64,000 nucleotides of DNA from Xiphophorus maculatus (lineage: Eukaryota; Chordata; Actinopteri; Cyprinodontiformes; Poeciliidae). Under the pieces are notes generated by a model. That model ran no database searches. It had not been told where the DNA came from and saw only the letters and a list, made by a program, of their open reading frames with translations. This document shows positions 24,126 through 51,657 of this stretch, one piece after another. The position numbers and the translations under genes were made by a program. The stretch is taken from assembly GCF_002775205.1 (NCBI RefSeq), contig NC_036453.1, forward strand, positions 29,737,213 through 29,801,212, written 5' to 3'. Each line of letters begins with the position of its first letter. Positions within the stretch are counted from its first letter, which is position 1.

Positions 24126-27100
24126 GATAACAGATGGATAGATGGAAATAGTTTTTAATCTCATTTAACAAAGGAATTGTGTAACACTGCTTGTTCCTTT
24201 TGTTTTCAATGACATTACTCACTTTCTTTTTCTTGCCAGCCTTTAGCTTCAGGCAGTAAATGACTCATCAACCTAAGGAGGAAACGTATTTCTTCCATTG
24301 AAGTGATTATAAGGGTGTTATGAAAATGCTGTAAACTGATGCTTATGATTAATTCTTATTTTTATTCATAGTGGTGTTTTTGTTATGCCTGTTTTTATGA
24401 GTTTCTTAAATTTTTCAATTATTTCCAAAATTCTAGAATGATTAAAAAGTATATAAATTATAAGGGAGTCTAAAATTTCTGCTGTTCCAACATATGGCAG
24501 TTTAGAGTCCTGCTTTATCATTTCTTCAGTTTTCTGCCGTGTGGTCTCGTAGTTGGAACCTTCACTAAAACATGATGCACTCCAAATGCCTTTGGACTGT
24601 TCCCGTACGACCAGATAAGGTGCTTTGCTAATCAGCTGGAGAGAAGTAATAGACCTTCAGCTGCAGGTTTGCATTGGCCTGCTGTACACTCCTAGTAATT
24701 CCAGAATTTGTTGGCGCCTGGATTAAGGTTGAAAATACATTTACCTATTGTTTATTTTAACAAAATGAAAAAATGCTGCTGCTATTAGTGAAGTAGTGTA
24801 TTTATTTATTCATTTATTTATTTATTTATTTATTTTTCAGTAATATTTTCGGTAATATTGTATTTGTATATTAAGAGAGATATTAAGAGTACAGTACACA
24901 TCATTAGTACATGATGTGTACTAAAAGGGCCATTCTAAAAGCACTGTTTAACCAGCTGGGACAACATGAGAATGTAGTTTGACCTTGTTTTGTTTTATAT
25001 TGCAAGTTTTCACCCATTTGACCTTTATTTATAATCTTTCTAAAAAGCTCAGTCAGTATTGGGTTTCTCATTAGTCAAACTTCAAATGGCCCACAAGTCT
25101 TTTAAAACCATCTGGATGAAAAATGGGCATGGTATTGAGTATCAATTACAACTTTCTGAAAGTTTTGTTTTCAACTTTCAGAAGTTGAAAACAAACCTCT
25201 GAAGTTTGTTTGACTGCTTGATGAAAGTCTGTTCATAAAGCAGACTTTATTGAGTCTGCTTTATGAACAGACTCAATAAAGGAGTCTGTTCATAAAGCAG
25301 ACTCCTTTATTGATTGAATGATTGATTGTGCAGCAAATCAATTAAACCTGCTTGTTTATTGTAGGTACATCCAAGTCTGTCAGCGCCCACTCATCCTAAG
25401 CCAGTTGATATAAAAGTTGTTAGGTTGGACATTCTCAGTCTCTAGTTTTGTTTCTTTTTTTTGGCTCCAGATCTTCATGTTTCCCCTTCGCACATACTCA
25501 ACGATACTTTGAGACATTTTTGGGATGACTTCCAATACTAGTGTTCACTTTTGTTTATCTAGCAGCTCTTGTGTTTTGGTTCTCCAACAAGACAATGCAG
25601 AAGAAGTTTATTTTTTGAAGAATGATAATACACATGGCGATCTCAAAAACAGGATTCCTGACAGCACAGGACAACTCAAGGCTCAAGAAGGAAAGAGGTG
25701 AGCGAAAGGTAAAAATGAATGAAATCACTGATGACTATGAGACTGACTTTCATATTCATCATTAATAGTATATATATTATATATATGAAAGTACATACTA
25801 TATGTACTATTAAAAAGTTAATTTATTTCAGAAGCTTTATCATTAAGTGAAACACATATACATTAACTACACACAAATGGATGTTTGAAAGCTTTTATTT
25901 CTGTTAATTATGATGCTTTTCCACTTACAGTTAATGAAAACACAGTATTTAAAATTGTAATACAGAAATATGGGCTTGATGAAAAGTATCTGTAATACCT
26001 ATTTAAAATTTGTCAATTTCTAAATTATATTTTTAATTTCTCAAAAAAGTCTCATGAGAATACATATTGTAATTCATTGAATATGATGGTAATGTGTGTA
26101 TTGTGTATGTTTTATGGATGGAAAATAGACAACATTCAATGTAGCTGCACAACAAATAAATGATTGAATTGCAGATAAAAGAAACCATAAATGATTTGAT
26201 CCAGAATTTCTCAAAATTGACCTTTTTTTAGTGGTTGTTTTCTTCCTCAAGCATTTTAGGACGTGTTACTGGCACTGTGCTTGCAGAATGAATTTTGAGT
26301 TCAAATATTTTACTTGTTTTTAATTTTAATATTTTATTTGTGTTTATTTTCAAAGCATGTCTGGCAGCCTGTGCTCCAAAAGCCTCACAAAATGTCACAA
26401 GATGTCTAAGTTTAATTTGCAATGCAAAAAAGAATAACAACACATCTGGAGTAAAAACTTCTCCTGATCAAAGCTGATCAACATCCTTCAACAAATGCAT
26501 AGGGTGTAACTCTGAAAATGTTCAGTAAGCAACTGAGGTTACTATCAGATAAGCAAAGACAAGATGTTGATATAAACCAAAGCATAAAGGTTTATGCTGA
26601 AAAGATTCAAACTGGGCTAATTTTCTGATTAGACAGAGAGAATAACTGGAGGTCTTTGAACCAAAGACCATTTGTTTATTTCAAAACAGTACTTTCAACT
26701 CTTCACTTTGTCAATTTTGTCTTAGTTGTCTGCATCTCAGTTTAAGTCTGCAGCCTAAAAGACATTCCTGCATAGAAATCAAATGTGAAATCAACATTGA
26801 CTATGAATATAAACTCCATGCAGGCCGTTAAAGAGAGAGTCTTTTGTCTCCCCGTTGCTACCGGCCAGTTCACTGTGCTTTTCAGATATTTCCTCCACGG
26901 TGTAATCTTATAACAAGACCAAATAGCTCATTGTTTGGAACAAAAGCTGAATCATAAGATCAAGCTGCAGTGTCCAAAAAGAGAGCTACAATTCCCTGAA
27001 CACAAAACAGAACCGCACACAATAGACTGCCAGGCATAAACACTGCAAACTTGGGGTTTCTGCAAATACATTTGTACTCCTGCTGAATGGTGGGAAAACA

Positions 27101-27320
27101 GCCTGAACAATTTATCATCCTCCTCTTAAAAGAGATAGAATTTTTTTAGAATCCATGTTTACTTGACCTTCCATGTTTGTTCATGTCTTTAACTGTGTTT
27201 CAGTGCTCAAGTCTTTGTGACTTTATTTGGTATCAATACTATAAAAATCTGAATTTTGTGGTGTATATGCTTTGAGCCCTGTTTACTCTGAAGGGTTAGG
27301 GCTTTTTGACAAAAATATGT
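24126..27320. other. Intergenic, hairpin-rich, no recognisable gene
   Basis: No gene or RNA is recognisable. It contains a (TTTA)n tract near 24797-24835, a perfect 12-bp hairpin (24893-24904 with 24911-24922), the hairpin cascade at 25150-25313, and an AT palindromic stretch near 25765-25815. Short open frames have no family resemblance. Confidence 0.5.
25150..25313. repeat. Cascade of interleaved perfect inverted repeats
   Basis: A 21-bp unit occurs three times in alternating orientation: 25226-25246 (+), 25253-25273 (-) and 25283-25303 (+), all identical. The connecting segments also pair, giving perfect stems of 14 bp (25245-25258 with 25268-25281) and 16 bp (25273-25288 with 25298-25313). 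An extra 11-bp hairpin lies at 25167-25192. Every arm pairs with both neighbours, so the structures are mutually exclusive. Confidence 0.93.
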
Positions 27321-27329
27321 TTTGCTGCA

Positions 27330-27900
27330 TTAATTTTGCAACCCTACCAGGACTTGTTGCTGAGACGAATCATCACAGCATGATGCTGCCACCACTATCC
27401 TTCACAGTGGGTATGGTGTTTTTGTGGTAATCTGCAGTGTTGATGTTCACCAAAAGGCATCTTGTTTTATGGCCAAAAATCTCAATTTTGGTCTCATCTG
27501 ACCAAACAACTTTCTACCACTTAATAATGGAGTTTTCTTCAACAGTGGTTTTCTAATTGCCATTCTCCGAAAAAGCTTTGCTGGATGAAGAACTTGGGCA
27601 ACAGTTGTTATATGTAGAGTCTCTCCCTGATGTTCGTAGCTCCTTCAGTGTGGTCATAGATGTAATGTGGCCTCTCTCACTAGTCTCCTTCTTGCACGGT
27701 TACATAGTTTATGAGGACAGTCTGATATAGGCAGATTCACACAAGTGCCATATCGCTACCATTTCGTGATGATGGATTTAACTGAACTTCAGGGGATGCT
27801 CAGAGCCTCAGTGATTTTTTCCAATAGCTCTTTGTCTGAATTGCTTTTCTTCTTTTGTTTTCAGGCTGTAATGGTGAGAAATGTCGATTACTTCCTATGT
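27330..27900 (-). mobile_element. Tc1-like transposon fossil
   Basis: Antisense transposase remnant. Plus-strand marks: CACAGCATGATGCTGCCACC near 27374, GGTCTCATCTGACCAAACAA near 27491, TTCAACAGTGGTTTTCTAAT near 27538, and CATTTCGTGATGATGGATTT near 27761 (antisense of the start of the helix-turn-helix part). It belongs to the same broad family as the copies at 21685, 32160, 46160 and 48186. No intact frame remains. Confidence 0.8.
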
Positions 27901-28910
27901 AAATGTACAAAGCTAGTAAAAAAAAAAAATCCAACAGAACTGCAGATGGAACTGAAAAGTGGCATTGCAAAGAAAGTCTTGGAGCTCAAATGAGCAAAAC
28001 AAAATCTCTTGGCATATATTGTTACAGATTATTATCCATAATATCTGGCATGGCTAATCTTAATATGTAAAATTAACAACTGTATCATTCATTCCAAGAA
28101 TCTGAATTTAACAGTATCAGAATCTGAGAATCATGACATTCCTCTCTCCCCAAGTGTTAACTTGTAAACACTCTCACACAGCTGCAAAACTTGTCTCCCC
28201 ATTTGAGAGGGGAAAAATGTTTTGGTTTTTGTTCTCCCAGAGTTTCACAAAGCCCACCTGTTGAGGTAAACAAGGCATGGGGGACCAAGACATTGAGGGA
28301 AAAAGAAGATCCAAGGCTCTTCCACTCCAACATATGTTTAACTGTTCCATACTGACTCAAAGTGTATTAGATTGTGTTGATCTAACTGCATGTTAGAAAC
28401 TAAAGTATGTTTATTTATTCAGTGCTTTTTTTAGTAGAGTATGTTATATGATTTCATAAATGAACAGGGAGAAGTGCATCACAGTAAAACACAAAATGCA
28501 CTAAAGAAAAGCTTTAATCTTCAGACTTAAAAATAAAAACAGAAGAAAAATAGAGATTATTTGATAAGGTTTAATCAACAGCTAGAGTAAACATCATTAC
28601 TTTCTGTCCTGATATAAAGGAGCCAACAATTTCTGCACATCGGAGATTGTCACGTTAGACCATACTGTGAGAAGGCTTGTTGTGATGCTTGAGCCTTCAT
28701 CCTTTCATCATCTTGAAAATCAAAAGCCCTCAAAATCTCAACAGCAAGAAACATTTGTTTAGCTTTTATCCTAAATTTCCTTTTCATTTCAGTGAAAAAT
28801 TATTCATTCCCTGATCTTTCTTAATTCAACCTTTGGATGCAGGGAGGTGCCAGAGGAAAAATTACATTTTTGAGGAGTCCCAACCCAGTTTTAAACATCT
28901 GTAATACATA
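27901..28910. other. Intergenic, no recognisable gene
   Basis: About 1 kb of AT-rich sequence between two transposon fossils. I see no coding exon, RNA or defined repeat. Confidence 0.5.
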
Positions 28911-28919
28911 AGCAATGAG

Positions 28920-29935
28920 ACAATCATTTTGAACGGTATCCTTTTAGGCTCTGGAAGCTTTATTTTCCCCATGCTAGTAGATATGAGTTCAACAATTAAT
29001 ACTTTTGACCACATCACCTATATCCCTCATCTAGTGCATTGGATTGGGATCAGTGGTCAAGCAGAAGAAAACATTGGTGTTAATATTGAAGATTTTCTAT
29101 GTGAGCACACTTGGTTTTATTCTCAGGCCTCTTTTTCTCTATATCTGCTGTGGTGTGGTCTACTTGGAGTAAAAAGTGACATCTCCTTCTACTTCCACGT
29201 TGAAGACTGCCAAATTTACTTGGCTCTTGTATAAAATAATTACTGTTCAATCCAACTCCTATTCAAATGGACTGATGGCATTAAGGCGTAGAATTTTGCC
29301 TTGATGGTTCAGAGTTTTCTTCAATGAAAGTAAAACAGATGTTATTTAAGTCAGCCAAACAGTACCTCACATATCCCTCTTGCCAGCCTTGATTACCTGG
29401 AGCCGTACCATTGAGTTACCAACATAGGGGTAATTATGTATATTGATTTTAAATTTAGTAAACAAATATGCTCTGTTTTGCAGAAAGGCATTTTTCATTC
29501 AAGGCAAGCAGTAAACATTTAGCAAGTTCTGTAAAAGCAAGACCTAACGAGAATGAAAGATTCCTTTGTATCACAGGTCACCTTGACTACAGCCATGCAC
29601 TTTGTACAGCAATAAGTGAGTGCCTTTTAATTGGTTTTGAAATCCTCATTTTGGCCTGTGAATGGAAAATTGGTCTTACTCCCCGTACCTTTCTGACTTG
29701 CTTCAGGCTTATATTTAGTCCCTTGGATTAGCTTAGCAGCTGTTTTTGATTGTGTCAAATGTAGACTGAAGCTCAAAGGAGATCAAACTTTCTTAGTAAT
29801 AGTTCCCACATTTTGGAACAAGTTACCTTCCAAATGTAATTTTTATGGACATTTGACTTAAAAAGCCCTTTGCCAAGAGGGCCTTTGCAGTTCTTGATCT
29901 GCAAAGGGTTCCATATAAATAAATAGCTGTAGCCA
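28920..29935 (+). mobile_element. L2-like LINE fossil (reverse transcriptase)
   Basis: The frame at 28929-29234 keeps scattered RT landmarks: a TINTFDHI stretch (usual AFDTVDH), HLVHWIGISG (usual RLEHWVGI), and FYFHVEDCQIYLAL, which occupies the YADDTQIYL catalytic position with both catalytic aspartates replaced. Further on, about 29800, a frame reads VPTFWNKLPSK, like the APRLWNSLP motif near the end of L2-type ORF2. The element is frame-broken. A 9-bp hairpin lies near 29882-29905. Confidence 0.72.
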
Positions 29936-32155
29936 ACGGAGGCCAGTTTCCCTGTAGATCTGGTCCTGGCCCCTGTCATTGCTCTTGTACTGAAGAGATA
30001 ATCATAAATGAATTTCTTATAATGATATTCACTGGTACAGAAACCTTAACTAACTGGTTCCTTGGAGCTAAATCATTTTCTGTCTTCACAGTTTTACTTC
30101 TGCAATGAATTCAAAATTAGGGTGCTGCACTGTCAGCTTCATCTATGAAATATTACCCTGCTTTTTTTGTTTGTTTATATGCTGGTTATTGTTTTGTTTT
30201 AGTTTCACTCTTTTTATTTGTAAAGTCAGGACAGAAAACAGATGAAAATGCGTTGCATCAGCCTGCTCAACAATTATCTGCCTGCCAAGCATTTCCCTTC
30301 ACAGGAGAAAGAGATTTACACAGCCATGGAGTCAAAATTGTTGAAATCATCATCACTGTCAAAATGGACTCAATCCCACTTATATAACTGCACCACTGTG
30401 CCAGTAATAGCATGTTTAGCTTTGCTTGTGTGAAATATTATGTTCCAAATTTTTGAGGTAAGACTTTCTTAATGTCTGATCTCCTTATAGGATTGTTTAC
30501 TTGCATTTTAATGCTTTTTGTGTACATTGACTTTATCAAATAGTTTCCAACGCTCCAGATGTTCAATATTATAAGATAATTTCTGCCAAACAAACAAACA
30601 AACAAATTATTGTCTCCACAGACGAGAACATGGAAAAAGAATTATTGTGAAAGAAGATGTCAGTTCAGCACGACACGACGGGTTCCCAGTGATGTTCTGG
30701 ATGCAGAAAGTCGGAACCCAGAGAAATGGAGATGGCTTTTTCTTGCACGATACAGTCTATTTTTTATTTTTTATTTTATTTCACATGTAAATAAAGAGAA
30801 CAATTTAACTTTACTTCTGTTCAGTAAGTTGTGTTGGTTTATTTTCTCATTTTTGGTCAGCAAGTCACTCTAACACAATAATTTTCTGCCACTGACTCAG
30901 CTAAGAAACTGGTTACCCACCCACAGCACGCAAAAGTGTTTAATATAAGCCAGATTCGTGTAAACTGAGAATTAAGCCTTTACTTAAAAAATGTCACATC
31001 TGACCTAAAGCCAGCCATGTTGTGTGTAAGGGATAAAGTAAATTTACAGGTCTGTGCGGTAGGGGAAGAGTGTTTATGCCTTAGGCATTCAACTTTGAAG
31101 TTCTGGAAGACACTTATAATGATGAGACTTTAAAAACATTGTACAAAAGTTTTGGTGAATTCTGAAGTTCACACTTCTGTCTGAGCCTGTTTTATACTTA
31201 CATTTAAATACTTAAAGTCATTACATAAAATGCAGTAAGTAATACCTGTCTGTTACTCGTAAAAATTCTTCCCTCCTGATTCAGCTTAAAGAATCTGGTG
31301 TCCTGTTCTTCCCTCTACTGGTCAGTGAAGGAATTTCAACAGGCCTATATGGATTAGTCGTGAACTGGAAGTCTTAAAAGTTATGCTTAAGCAGATTTAA
31401 TTAGTTGCATGAGATTTTGTCCTTCGGCAAATACTATATGCCACAGTAATAACGTCAATGTATTAATCTCTTTACCATTAGTCAGAGCGCAATAATTTTT
31501 TTTATCCATTGTGAACAAAAGAGTAATAAGAGGGATTGATTTTCAGCTGTTTACAAATTTGTCACAAATCCAAATCTAAAATTAAAACAGTAAAGGACTA
31601 ATTTTCTTTGGTGCACCAAGCCTTATGAAATGCAGTGGTAGCTTTTGATTGACCTAATCATTTGTGATCAACTCCGCATTGCCAGAACATGCAAAATGAA
31701 AGGTATGGGATTTTTTTGACAAGTTTCTGTGATTTAGTTTCAGTAATTTATTTAGTCTTTGGATTATTATGATTTTTTTATACTCATCTGAAGCTCATTA
31801 ATTAATCATCTTAGACTCTGGAGTACAACAAATTTTACAATGTGTCAGAGTAGAAATCCCACTCTTTATTCAGATTGAATAGAATTTTAGACCTACATTT
31901 AGAACTAAAGGCATGTCATGCAAGACCAAAAGAATTTGAATTTACAAGCAACAAAAGCAAAAAGAAATAAATATTCTTGACATAATGCAAAAAAGAGAAT
32001 TCAGCATGGTTTTCAGTCAAACGTTTTATAAACATATTCCCTTGTGAATCTGTTAAGTATTCTGCATGTATCTGTAAACATTTAGTCTGGAGGACACTGG
32101 TTTTCAAAGGTTTTCATAACTCTTGAAATTTTTCAAATTGAGCACCTTTCAATTT
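29936..32155. other. Intergenic, possible non-coding terminal exon only
   Basis: No protein family is recognisable. At 30620 a good splice acceptor (TTGTCTCCACAG) precedes about 170 bp that is open in two frames and is followed by AATAAA at 30791-30796; see the findings. The rest is AT-rich unique sequence. A CTCF-like core (reverse) lies at 31308-31321. Confidence 0.4.
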
Positions 32156-32159
32156 ATGC

Positions 32160-32560
32160 TATGAAAATTTAATGAGTATGGCACAACTATAAACCTACCA
32201 AATCATGGTCCATCTATCAGTAGAAACTCTTAGAAATGCCTAAGAGTTTCTACTTAGGAGACTCCTAATCATAAGAGTCTCATGATTAATTTGGTAAAGC
32301 TGCAGAGATTTAATCTGTTGACCAAACAGTCATTAGTTGTGCAGTCCACAGATCTAGGAAGAGTGGCAAAAACAAAACAAGTGCAAAAAGAAGACCATAA
32401 CAAGTTCTATTTTCAATATGCCTTAATTTATGAACACGTGAAGGGAAGTGTTCTAGTGGGATGAGACTAAAATTTAACCATCAGGTCTACATGCAAAACA
32501 TTGCATATGTGGAAAAACTGCATCATCCTGCAGGGATGTGTTTCTTCTTCAGGGACAGGA
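32160..32560 (+). mobile_element. Tc1-like transposon fossil with internal hairpin
   Basis: Plus-strand transposase remnant: GAGTATGGCACAACTATAAA near 32174, TTAGTTGTGCAGTCCACAGA near 32333, GGAAGAGTGGCAAAAACAAA near 32356, and a TGAGACTAAAATTTAACC stretch near 32461. A perfect 15-bp hairpin (32219-32233 with 32240-32254, 6-nt loop) and a 7-bp palindrome (32254-32268) interrupt the transposase-derived sequence. Confidence 0.78.
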
Positions 32561-33094
32561 AAACTGATCAGAATTGTCAGAAAAAGAAACACGGTGAAAT
32601 CCTGAAACTACAATAAACTTGAGACACTAATTGATGTTCCCCTACCAGCAAAGGAACCACCTTAAATATGCAAGAGCTATAGTGGAATGGTTTTGAACAA
32701 AGTATGATTATTCATATGTTACATGGAGACAGATGGTCTTCAGTGGTCTTATCTTCAATAAGAACTGAAGATGAGAACAGGGGCATAGTCAAAGACCAGA
32801 CCCATAATGTATTGAGATTGGGGAAATGCATTATGGGAAATTCAAGTGGATAATAGTATTTAAGAAACTATGCTAAGGTTCCACTGTACTTCAATTGTGA
32901 GGGCGTAATTTATTGTTCATTACATTGAACAATGAGCAACTTCATGTGCCCATTTTGTATTATTTTGTTACTTTCATTCAATAGTATTATCAATTGGTTT
33001 GTCACCGACATGTTTCAAACGCATGTTGTAAACCTGGATGGACATGTAAAAAGAAAAACTGAATGAATTATTGATCAGGTATGGATCAGTTGTG
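32561..33094. other. Upstream flank of SUPT20H
   Basis: No gene or repeat is recognisable. CpG is scarce until about 33100, where the promoter-like segment begins. Confidence 0.5.
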
Positions 33095-33275
33095 AGGTAT
33101 AGGTGCCGGCTGAGGCTCCTCCCACCGCTACTCAGACCGGAAGTTTAGCTGTTGTTGTCACACTGGAAGAAAATGGCTGCTGCTCCGACTTTTTTTCACT
33201 GAAGACACTGATATTTCCATTTCATTTTGTTTCATTGCACTGGGGGCTTTTCTCGACCGCTATGCAACCTCAAAG
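33095..33275 (+). promoter_or_regulatory. supt20h: SUPT20H promoter and first non-coding exon region
   Basis: CpG content rises locally. An ETS/GABP-type site (ACCGGAAGT, 33136-33144) is followed by AAAATGGCTGC at 33171-33180, which resembles a YY1 site overlapping a transcription start. This ETS plus YY1 combination without a TATA box is typical of housekeeping promoters. The first exon and its donor are not fixed. One candidate donor, CAAAG then GCAAGT after 33275, would be of the GC type; no better GT site is obvious. Confidence 0.55.
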
Positions 33276-33752
33276 GCAAGTGCGTCCTGCTCACTGGCAC
33301 CGACCTGTCTCGGCTTTGTTATGTCCCAGACTGTGTAGTGTAGCTTTTAACTTCAAGCTTGTGCTAGCGTTAGCCATACTAGCCTCAACGGTCAGGCATC
33401 ACCGAGCTTGTTGCTGTTCAGGCACTCTCTCTGGACTCCATTCACTGTCACTGGAGTTTCATCTGACACATACATTTTATTCACTCCCGGCTACTTTCGG
33501 CGTGTATTTACTTTATTGTAGGATTTTAAGCAAAAAATAAAAGATGGAACAACTTAGATTACAGTTCGCTCGTCAGTAACCGTTGGTGTTTTAATATGTT
33601 GCAGCTAATTGATTGCCAGCAACACTGTTTTAGCATAAAGAATATGTGAACGACCCGATGGCCACTCTCAGTGCATAGATGTTTATCATCACTTTTCATG
33701 GGAGTTTGGTTTAACCGACTGCTTGCAATGTGTCTGCTGTTCTGCTCTGCAG

Positions 33753-33845
33753 GGTGTGAATGGTCACTCTAGGAAGGTGACAGTGTGGGGCAGAAAGGAC
33801 AGCATCGGAAACTGTCACTCGCCTTGCAGCTGGCAGTGGACCACA

Positions 33846-33848
<3 letters not shown>
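33753..33848 (+). other. supt20h: SUPT20H start-codon exon with upstream ORF
   Basis: Acceptor CTGCAG at 33752, donor GTAAAT at 33849. Only the final ATG is coding. A six-codon upstream ORF (33760-33780) lies inside this exon. A second, nine-codon one (33173-33202, starting ATGGCTGCTGCT) lies in the putative first exon if transcription starts upstream of it. Confidence 0.75.
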
Positions 33849-50797
<16,949 letters not shown>

Positions 50798-51208
50798 CAG
50801 ACAGAAGTCACACTAAACCCCCAGCCCTACACACACACACAAGGACATGAATGATCTATACTGTGCTGTTTGTCTGCCTCACTTTTAAGACAGCAGACAA
50901 AAGACTTGTTTATGCTTTTTCTATCTGATAAATTTGTATGTATTGGTTCTCAGAAGTTTTGGAAAGCCAAAACGTCCACTGTGGAGGATCAGGTTTTTAC
51001 AACAGGGACTACTTTTCAAGTGAGATGGTCCAGAAGAAGGTGGGTCTGGTAAGCAACGGGCATCCGTGGTTACAATGTCCTGTTAGGAAGACATTTTTTT
51101 TTGTGAGGACTGAGAGGAGCCCGGATGCACATTCTCAGGAGGATTTTGCACGGGGCCGCCTGATCCTCCTGCCTCTGCTTTGTTGACCCTCCAATTCCCC
51201 TATCCCAA

Positions 51209-51214
51209 AATAAA
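51209..51214 (+). promoter_or_regulatory. supt20h: Candidate poly(A) signal of SUPT20H
   Basis: AATAAA about 410 bp after the stop codon at 50795-50797, in the convergent interval before EXOSC8. No other AATAAA on this strand is better placed. Confidence 0.5.
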
Positions 51215-51578
51215 AAACCCCAGTAGATACTGCCCTTTAAGCACAGATACAAGCTGAGCTTATATTGACACCAAATCCTCCATGTAACCATGACGACTTT
51301 GTGAGAATGCAAACCTGATCTTGGGAGTATTGCCTGGGGGCAGCTGTCTACCTCTCAGTCTGTTGGAAGTGTTTCTTCTGTTAGCGGTTCCAGCAAACAG
51401 GACTCAAGATCAACATGCAAGACAAGGTGTACTTTTTGTACAGCATATTTTGAAAAAGGTGTCACCTTTTAATAAGTCCAGGAGCCATGAGCATATTCTT
51501 TACATGACATCAGCTGAGCGTGCGCGAGGCATTTCTGGACACTGAGAAATAATTTTTTAAGCAGCCTTTGTCATCAGT

Positions 51579-51584
51579 TTTATT
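51579..51584 (-). promoter_or_regulatory. exosc8: Candidate poly(A) signal of EXOSC8
   Basis: TTTATT on the plus strand reads AATAAA on the minus strand, about 75 nt after the EXOSC8 stop codon. A second AATAAA overlaps the stop codon itself. Confidence 0.5.
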
Positions 51585-51657
51585 GTTATTAAAAAAAGAA
51601 TATATATTGACAGTGGAAAATACAGCTTTTAGATATAAAACGTTGTCTTGACTGTTT

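Noticed and set aside
25150..25313. CRISPR-like or tandem-repeat array
   Set aside because: The units alternate in orientation, there are only three, linkers are 6-9 nt, and the context is a vertebrate genome.
33103..33540. 145-codon open frame at the SUPT20H promoter
   Set aside because: It has no ATG at the stated start, overlaps the promoter/5' leader, resembles no family and is open by chance in CpG-richer sequence.
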